64,000 nucleotides of DNA from Zhongshania aliphaticivorans. Lineage in GTDB: Bacteria > Pseudomonadota > Gammaproteobacteria > Pseudomonadales > Spongiibacteraceae. Position 1 is the first letter of the stretch, and each line of letters starts with the position of its first letter. Made by a program: the position numbers and the translations under genes. Under the pieces are notes generated by a model, which did not search any database, had not been told where the DNA came from, and saw only the letters and a list, made by a program, of their open reading frames with translations. The DNA lies in NCBI RefSeq assembly GCF_902705875.1, contig NZ_CACSIK010000001.1, forward strand, positions 2,413,166 through 2,477,165, in the 5' to 3' direction. Below, piece by piece: positions 48,201 through 57,200 of this stretch.

Positions 48201-51200
48201 GTGCCACCTTGACCATCAGAGACCGTGTAGTTAATCGTGCTGGTTTCGGTCTCGCCTGCCGCTAAATAATCAAACTCACCGTTCGGGTTAAAGCTATAGC
48301 TACCATCCGCATTTACGGTAAATTCGCCATTGCCGGTGCCGCTGCCATTACCCGCAATCGCCGTCGCAAGATTCGCTGCATCGCCCGCCACTTCACTCAC
48401 CACTAACGTATCGTTAGTGTCTGGGTCGGTATCGTTGCTTAATACACCATCGGCTAGCACGACATTCAATACGGTGTCTTCATCTGTCGCGCCCGTATCA
48501 GCTACTGCCGTTGGGGCATCATTCGTGCCTGTGACCGTGATCGTTAAGGTCGCGGTATCCGTACCACCTTCACCATCAGAGACCGTGTAAGTCACCTGCG
48601 TCGTGGTCGTTTGACCTACCGCTAGCGATTCGAAGTCACCATTGTCATTGAAGACGTAGCCGCCATCAGGATTCAGGATGAAGCTACCGCCATTCGTGCC
48701 GCTCACTGTCGCGCTGACATCCCCGGCAACCCCATTGACCGCACTCACAGTCAGCGTATCGCCGTCCGCATCGCTGTCGTTACTCAACACACCATTCGCG
48801 GCGTTCACCACCAGTTGCGCCGCATTCTCATCAATGTCGTTTGCATCCGCGGTCGCGATCGGCGCCGGATTCGTCACCGCCCAATCAAAGCTCTGCGTCG
48901 CCGTCGCGCCAGCATCATCCGTGGCGGTAACAACCACGCTATAGCTGCCCGCCGTGCCGCCTTGGCTCGCCGACGGATCGATCGTGCCACTGATCACCCC
49001 TGTGCTGGGATCAATCGTCAGTCCTGCAGGCAGACCCGTCGCGCTGTACGTTAAGGTGTCGCTTAAATCAGCATCGCTAAACGCCGTGCTGGTGTCGATC
49101 GCCGCAATCGTGTCCGCATCATCATCAGTTTGGTCAGCAATCGCCCCCACCGCAGTCGGCGCGTCGTTGCTGCCATTCACCGTGATCGTCAAGGTCGCGG
49201 TATCCGTGCCTCCCTCACCATCGGAGACCGTGTAGGTCACACTCGTGGTATCGGTTTCACCTACCGCTAGCGATTCGAAGTCTCCGTTGTCAGCAAAGGT
49301 ATAGCTACCATCGGCCGCCAAGGTAAAGAGACCGCCATTGCTACCCGCGAGTGGCTCGGTCGCATTCACGGTGTCCGTGCCATTGCTCACGGTCGTGACC
49401 GCTAGGGCATCACCATCCGCATCACTGTCGTTGCTTAACACGCCATTCGCGGCATCAACCACCAGCTGCGCCGCGTTCTCATCGGTCTCGCCGGTATCGG
49501 CATCAGCAACGGGGGCTGGATTGCTCACCGCCCACTCGAAGCTCTGATCCACCGTGCTCGTGCCATCGCTGGCCGTCACAACAACACTGTAAACACCCGC
49601 CGTGCCGCCCTGGCTCGCCGCCTTGTCGATCGTGCCGCTGATCACTCCCGTGTTCGCATCAATCGTCAGACCCGCAGGCAGACCCGTCGCGCTGTACGTG
49701 AGCGTGTCGCTTAAATCGGTATCGGTAAATGCGCCACTGGTCGCCAGTGACACTACATCCGCATCATCAGCAGCTTGGTCGGCAATACTCCCCACCGCTG
49801 TCGGGGCATCGTTGCTGCCCGTAATCGTTACAATCAAGGTCGCAGTGTCTAACCCACCCTCACTGTCGATAACGGAATAAACCACACTAGTATCTAGAGT
49901 TTCGCCGGCAGCCAACCCATCAAATTCACCGTTCGGATTGAATACATAATCACCATGAACCCCAATGGTAAAAAGACCTCCATCAGTCCCAGCAACCGGC
50001 ACCCCTACATCTGAGGAAACACCGTTCACTGCGTTTACCGTTAACAAATCTCCATCAGGGTCACTGTCATTATTTAGAACGCCGCCAGCGGCTTCTACCG
50101 AAAGACTAGTATCTTCATTTGTTGCTCCGGTATCATTATCTGCGTTTGGTGGAGGGTTACTGACCGTCCAAGTGAACACTTGGTCCACAGTGGCCAAGTG
50201 TTCATCCGTCACTGTCACGACAACACTGTAAACGCCATTAGTACCAGCCTGGCTTGCGGAGCGATCGATTGTGCCACTGATAACACCCGTCGATTCATCG
50301 ATGCTCAAACCAGCAGGTAAACCACTCGCGCTATAGGTCAGGCTATCGCCAGTGTCGACATCATCAAAATAGCCCGCGGTTCCGACATGAATGACAGCCG
50401 CATCCACACTCGATTGGTTAGCAATAGCGCCAATAACCACAGGCACGTCGTTACTACCCGTAATCGTGATCGTAATACTCGATGTCTGTAGACTGCCGTC
50501 TGCATCTTCCACTTCATAACTAAAAAATTCTGTTAGCGTCTCGCCTTTTGCTAGGCCATCAACGCTCAAATTCGCGTTATTCAGCTCATAGCTATAACTA
50601 CCATCTGCATTTAACGTGAACTCACCATATTGACCAGCTAGCGCACTTCCCAGCGTACCGCTGATACCATTGAAACTTACGCCTGTTACCGGGTTTGCCT
50701 CTGTGTCAGCACCGATGTTATCGTTATCAAGTACGCTGCCAGTTACTGTCGACGGTATGTCATCTTCGGTGATCATTGCGGTATCAGCGACTAGTTCTGG
50801 AGCGTCATCCACAATGGCAATTTTCAGGTCTCGGGTTCCACCATCTCCCAAAGTATCGCGGACTTCGATCGTTACACCGTCAAAAGCTACACCATCCGTG
50901 CGCTCACCTAAGGTGTACTCATAGCTCACTTCCCCCGTACCAGTATCAAAACCAGTTATGAGAAAGGAACCATGCTCCGTGGAGACGGTTAGCGGAGAAT
51001 CTACACTCGCACCCTGTAAATCGTTAACCGAAAAATTTTGCTTACCGTTAACGCCTGTCACACTCAATGTCGCCAACCCTTCAGGGGTAATAACAACAAA
51101 GTCGCCGGTTAAAATCTCACCTTGTCCACCTTCACTAGTTCCTCCAGGTAGATTTGATTCAAACACTGAACCATCACTACCGGCTACATCACCGTCACCC

Positions 51201-54200
51201 AAACCTAAAATCGCTGGAGTACCGACAATATTAATCATCAAGGTCGCAGTACTTGTACTCCCATCGCCATCCGTCAGCTCATAGGTGAAGGTATCGGTGA
51301 TTGGCTCGTTTGGTCCTAGACCTTTAACCGTGGGATTTTCATAGTCGGGCGTATATCGATAACTACCATCATCCTTCACAACCAACGTGCCGTAAGCGCC
51401 GAGTAAAGGAAGGCCAACATTAGTAGCCACAGGTGTATTCACGCCAGCCACAACACCAGTGACAGGGCTTCCAGTCATATCGGCGCCAATAGTATCGGCT
51501 TGACCATCACTGCTATTTGCGTCGCTCGCCGGCACATCGATACCGGTAACCACATTACCTGTGGCCACACTACTTGGGTTACCCGCGACATTAATGGCCT
51601 CGTCGATATCGCTTACCGCTACCGGCATATCATCAACAATTTCAATTGCCAGGCTACTGCTTTGGCTATCGCCATCACTGTCGGCCAGTAGCAAAGTAAT
51701 CGCATCAATGACGCTTCCAGCTGAATGATCCACAGGGCCGGCCAGAGTGTAGCTGTAATCTATTTCAGCGCTACCCAGACGAGTCGCCGAATTATCGGTA
51801 AAGCCATTAATCGTCAACACACCATGATCGGTGTTAACGACCAAAGGATTCGCATTCGCGTCAGCAAGCTCCGCCAGGGTAAAAAACATTCCACCAATAG
51901 TTAGGCTGCTAATGCCATCTGGGGCCGATAAATTAAAGCTCCCAGTCAAGGTTTCCCCTGTGCCTGCCGGACTACTACCAAGGACTAAATCAGCTTCAGT
52001 GACTGAACCGTCAGTACCTACCGTGGAGCCATTATCAAGGCCGCTCAAGTTAAGGGGGTCGTTAATCGGTGTAATATCTAATGTCAGTGTACCCGTATCA
52101 GTCAACGTGCCATCGCTGACGGTATAAGTCGCTACCGGAATGGCTCCATCGTAATCCGCGACTGGGGTAAAGGTGTAATCACCATTAGATTCAATGCTTA
52201 AGATGCCAATCCCAGTAAGCACAGCAGTGCCCGCACCTACAGTAGTTACCGGATAGCTTGCACCCTCAATCGTAAATTCTGTCACGCGCAAAACAGTACC
52301 AGCATCAACATCGCTGTCATTACTCAGTACATTGCCCGTCGCGATACTGTCTTCGTCAAAAATCTGCTTATCCGCAATCGCTACAGGACCGTCATTGCTC
52401 CCATTTATAGTGACAGTAATACTATTTGTCGACGAACCACCCTTTCCGTCAGAAACGGTGTAGTTAATCGTGCTGGTCTCGCTCTCACCAACGGCCAGGT
52501 AGTTAAATTCGCCATTTGGATTAAAGCTATAGCTACCATCCTCATTAACGATAAACACGCCATTACCGACGCCGCTACCCGTGCCAGCCATCTCAGTTTC
52601 TAAATTGGAGGCTGCGCCGCTCACCTCACTGACAACTAAGTTATCACTGCTATCAGGATCGGTATCATTGCCCAATACACCGTCAGCAGGAACAACATTC
52701 AATGTAGTGTCTTCGCTGGTCTCGCCGGTATCTACAACGGCTATTGGATCATCATTGGTACCTGTTATCGTGACTGTTAAGGTTGCAGTGTCGGTGCCGC
52801 CCTCATTATCGGTAATCGTATAACTAACAACAGTATCGATAATCTCGCCATCGGCTAAAGACTCGAATTCACCGTTGTCATTGAAGCTGTAGCTACCATC
52901 AGTATTAATCACGAACAAGCCGCCATTAGTACCTGCAACTAAAGCACCGACATTATTGCTATCACCATTAATTTCAACAACTGCCAGTGCGTCGCCGTCC
53001 AAATCAATGTCGTTACTCAACACGCCATTGGCTGCGGCTATTGTCAATTGAGCATCATTTTCTAATGTGCCGTTCGAATCCGCTGTCGCCATAGGAGCGG
53101 GATTGTTCACCGTCCAATCAAAGCTTTGCGTCGCCGTCGAACCCGCGTCATCGGTCGCCGTGATAACGATGCTGTATACACCATTGACGCCACCCTGACT
53201 CGCAGATGAATCAATCACCCCGCTGATGATACCCGTCGACGGATCAATGCTAAGACCTGGTGGTAAATCCGTCGCGCTGTAAGTCAGAGCGTCATTTAAA
53301 TCAGTATCGGCAAACGCATCACTGGTGGCTAAGGACACAACGTCCGTATCATCATGAGCTTGTCCAGCTATAACGCCAACCGCTGTTGGCGCATCATTCG
53401 CACCATTGATCGTCACCGTAATACTCGCGGTATCCGTACCACCGTTACCGTCAGAGACCGTGTATTCGATCGTGCTCGTCTCGCTTTCACCCACCGCTAA
53501 ATAATCAAACTCACCGTTTGGATTAAAGCTGTAACTGCCATCACCATTAACCGTAAACAGACCATTGCCTGTCCCACTACCATTACCCGCTATCGCCGTC
53601 GCTAGCGACGCCGCATCTCCCGCCACCTCAATCACACTTAAGGTGTCGCTCACATCTGGGTCGGTGTCGTTGCTTAATACACCATCCGCTGCCACCGTTA
53701 AGGTCGTATTTTCATCCGTCGACTCCGTATCCGCGACCGCCGTCGGGCCGTCGTTCGCGCCCGTCACCGTGATCGTCAACGTCACGGTCGCCGTACCGCC
53801 TTCACTGTCCGTGACCGTGTAGCTAACCTGTGTCGTGGCCGGTTCGCCAACGGCTAACGCTTCGAAGTCGCCATTGTCATCAAAGACATAACTACCATCG
53901 GCATTCAGGATAAAGCTACCGCCATGACTACCTGTAACCACCGTGGCGACATTGCCGCTAACGCCGTTAACTTCACTTACCGTCAGCGTGTCGTCATCCG
54001 GATCACTGTCGTTACTCAACACACCATTGGCCGCATTCACGACCAATTGCACCGCGTTTTCAGACGTGCTGCCGGTATCTGCTAACGCCGTCGGCGCCGG
54101 GTTACTAACCGTCCAATCAAAGCTTTGCGTTACCGTCGCGCCCGCATCATCTGTCGCCGTCACCACAACGCTGTACACGCCCCCAGCGCCGCCTTGGCTC

Positions 54201-57200
54201 GCTGATGGATCTATCGTGCCGCTGATAACACCGGTGCTGCTATCGATCGTGAGGCCTGCCGGTAAATCACTGGCACTGTAGCTTAAGGTATTAGTGAGAT
54301 CCGTATCGGTAAATGCGGTGCTGGTATCGATGGAGGTAATCGTTTGCGCATCAGCACCCGATTGATCCGCTATAGAACCAAGCTGCATCGGCGCATCATT
54401 AGCGCCATTGACGGTGATCGTGAGGCTTGTCGTCTGTTCACTACCGTCTGCGTCAGTAACAACATAGCTAAACGTGTCGGTGAGACTCTCATTTTCCGCT
54501 AGGCCATTAACACTTGCGCTCGCATTATTTAGCTTGTAGCTATAACTACCGTCGGCATTTAAGGTAAGTTCACCGTATTGACCCGCTAACGCGCTGCCCA
54601 GTGTGCCATTGTTACCATTAAAGCTCACACCCGTAACTGGAGCCGCATCCGCACCGAGATTGTCATTGCTGAGTACATTACCCATTACGGTAGAAGGGGT
54701 AACATCTTCTGTAATAGACGCGGTGTCGGCAATAAGGATCGGCGCATCATCTATAATGGCAATATTTAAGTCACCCGCACCGCCATCACCCAAGGTATCG
54801 CGAACTTCAATGCTCACGCTATCAAACGCATCACCATCCGTACGCTCGCCCAGGGTATATTCATAACTCACTTCGCCAGTACCGGCGTCATAGCCCGTGA
54901 TCAGCAATACGCCATGACCGGTCGTGATACTAAGAGGCGTGTTTTCACTAGCGCTCTCTAAGTCAGTATTAGTGAAGTCTTGCTGACCACCCAAACCTGT
55001 CACACTCAGTGTTGCCAAACCTTTAGGCGTGATCACCAAGAAGCTGCCGACCAGCACCTCACCCGTACCACTCTCACTCGTCCCACCAGCTAGGTTTGAC
55101 TCTAAAACCGAACCGTCACTACCCGCTACATCACCATCACCTAAGCCTAAAATGGCGGGAGTACCTACAATGGTGATAGCCAAGCTAGTAGTGCTACTAC
55201 TACCATCACTGTCAGTCACCACATAACTGAATGTGTCGAGGAGCGGCTCGTTTGCCGCCAACCCTTTCACCGTCGGGTTTTCATAATCGGGGGTATAGCT
55301 GTAACTACCATCGGCATTCAGCGTCAAAGTCCCGTAATCACCAACAAGAGGCTGGCCAACATTGCCTGCAATAGGAGCAAGGGCGCCCGTGCCAACACCA
55401 GTAACTGGGCTAGGTGCTACATCAGCGCCAAGGGTGTCAGCGATGCCATCACTGCTATTCGCATCACCCGCGACAACATCAACACCGGTAACCACATTAC
55501 CGGTCGCCACACTGCTCGGGTTGCCAGCAATATTGATGACCTCGTCTATGTCACTTACCGCTACCGGCATATCATCAACGATTTCTATCGCCAAATTACC
55601 GGCTTGGGTATCACCATCGCTGTCAGTTAGTAACAACGCTATCGCATCACTCACCGCCCCGCCAGAATGATCCACAGGGCCACTCAAGGTATAGCTATAA
55701 TCTATTGCCGCGCTACCAAGACGCGTCGCCGCATTGTCAGTAAAACCAGTAATCGTTAACACACCGTGATCGGTTGTAATGACCAAGGGGGTTGCATTAG
55801 CATCGGCAAGCTGAGCTAGCGTGAAGACTAGGCCGCCAACACTCAGGCTGCTTATGCCATCCGGAGCCGACACGTTAAAGCTACCAAGCAAGGTCTCACC
55901 TGTACCAGCCGGATTACTACCCACCGCTAAATCCGCTTCAGTTACCATCCCATCTGTGCCAAGCACAGCTCCGTCCACCAAGCCATTTAAGCTCACCGCG
56001 TCATTAACAGGTGTGATAGATAGCGTCAATGTGCCCGTATCAGTCAACGTGCCATCGCTAACCGTATAAGTGGCGACGGGAATAGCACCGTCATAATCCG
56101 CCGCAGGGCTAAAGCTGTAGCTGCCGTCCGATGCCATAACCAAGGTGCCAACGCCCGCAATTACCGCCGTGCCGGGCGTCCCAGCAAGAACCGGATAATT
56201 TGCCCCATTGACCGTAAATGCCGTTACCGTCAGGATCGTGCCGCTATCTACGTCACTGTCATTACTCAACACATTGCCAACAGCAGTCGTGTCTTCGTCA
56301 AATATATTTGCATCGTTAACAGCAACCGGTGCATCGTTCGCACCGGTGATCGTCACCGTAATACTACTGGTCGACGTGCCACCTTCTCCGTCCGAGACGG
56401 CGTAGCTAATCGTGCTCGTTTCGCTCTCGCCTGCCCCTAAATAATCAAACTCGCCGTTAGGGTCAAAACTATAACTGCCATCAGCATTAATGATGAATGC
56501 ACCATTGCCCACGCCACTCCCCACGCCGGCAATCGGAGTTCCGAGGTTACCAGTAGCGCCAGCCACTTCACCGACAGCCAAAGCATCGCCATCTGGGTCA
56601 AGGTCATTCGCCAAAATACCATCAGCATCAACCGTTAATACGCTATCTACATCTGTTGTGCCCAAATCCGCAATTGCAGTTGGCGAGGGGTTCGTGACGG
56701 TCCAAGTAAAAGTCTGCGTGGCTGTGGTGCCGGCGGCGTCAGTTGCCGTCACTGTAATATTGTAAACACCACCCTCGCCAGCTTGGCTCGCGGAGCTATC
56801 AATCACACCGCTTATTTGTCCAGTAGCGGAGTCCAACGTTAATCCCGAAGGTAACCCACTTGCGACATACGTCAGTGTGTTTGCATCACTAAAGAAATCG
56901 GCTAAATTCAGGTTAATGAGGTCTGAGTCCGCATCGCTGCGATCAGCGATAGCAATCAACTCAGGCGCAAGATTATCCACCTGTTTACTATCACTACTCG
57001 TGCTCGCGTTGCCTGTAGCATCAATAATTTCAGCCGTGACTGACACATTTGTCTGGCCTACGGCTACAGGAATTTGAACAATAACGCCGTTCTCTATATC
57101 GCTTTGCGTTACAGAGCGCTCAAGTACAACAACATTATTACCGTCAACAACGCGTAAGATATCGCCAACTTGGGTCTGGTCGTCTAAGGTAATTTGAGCC

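Noticed and set aside
47860..56330. Regularly spaced repeats considered as a CRISPR array
   Set aside because: The units are hundreds of bases long, in frame, and code for Ig/VCBS modules; there are no short palindromic repeats with unique spacers and no cas genes.
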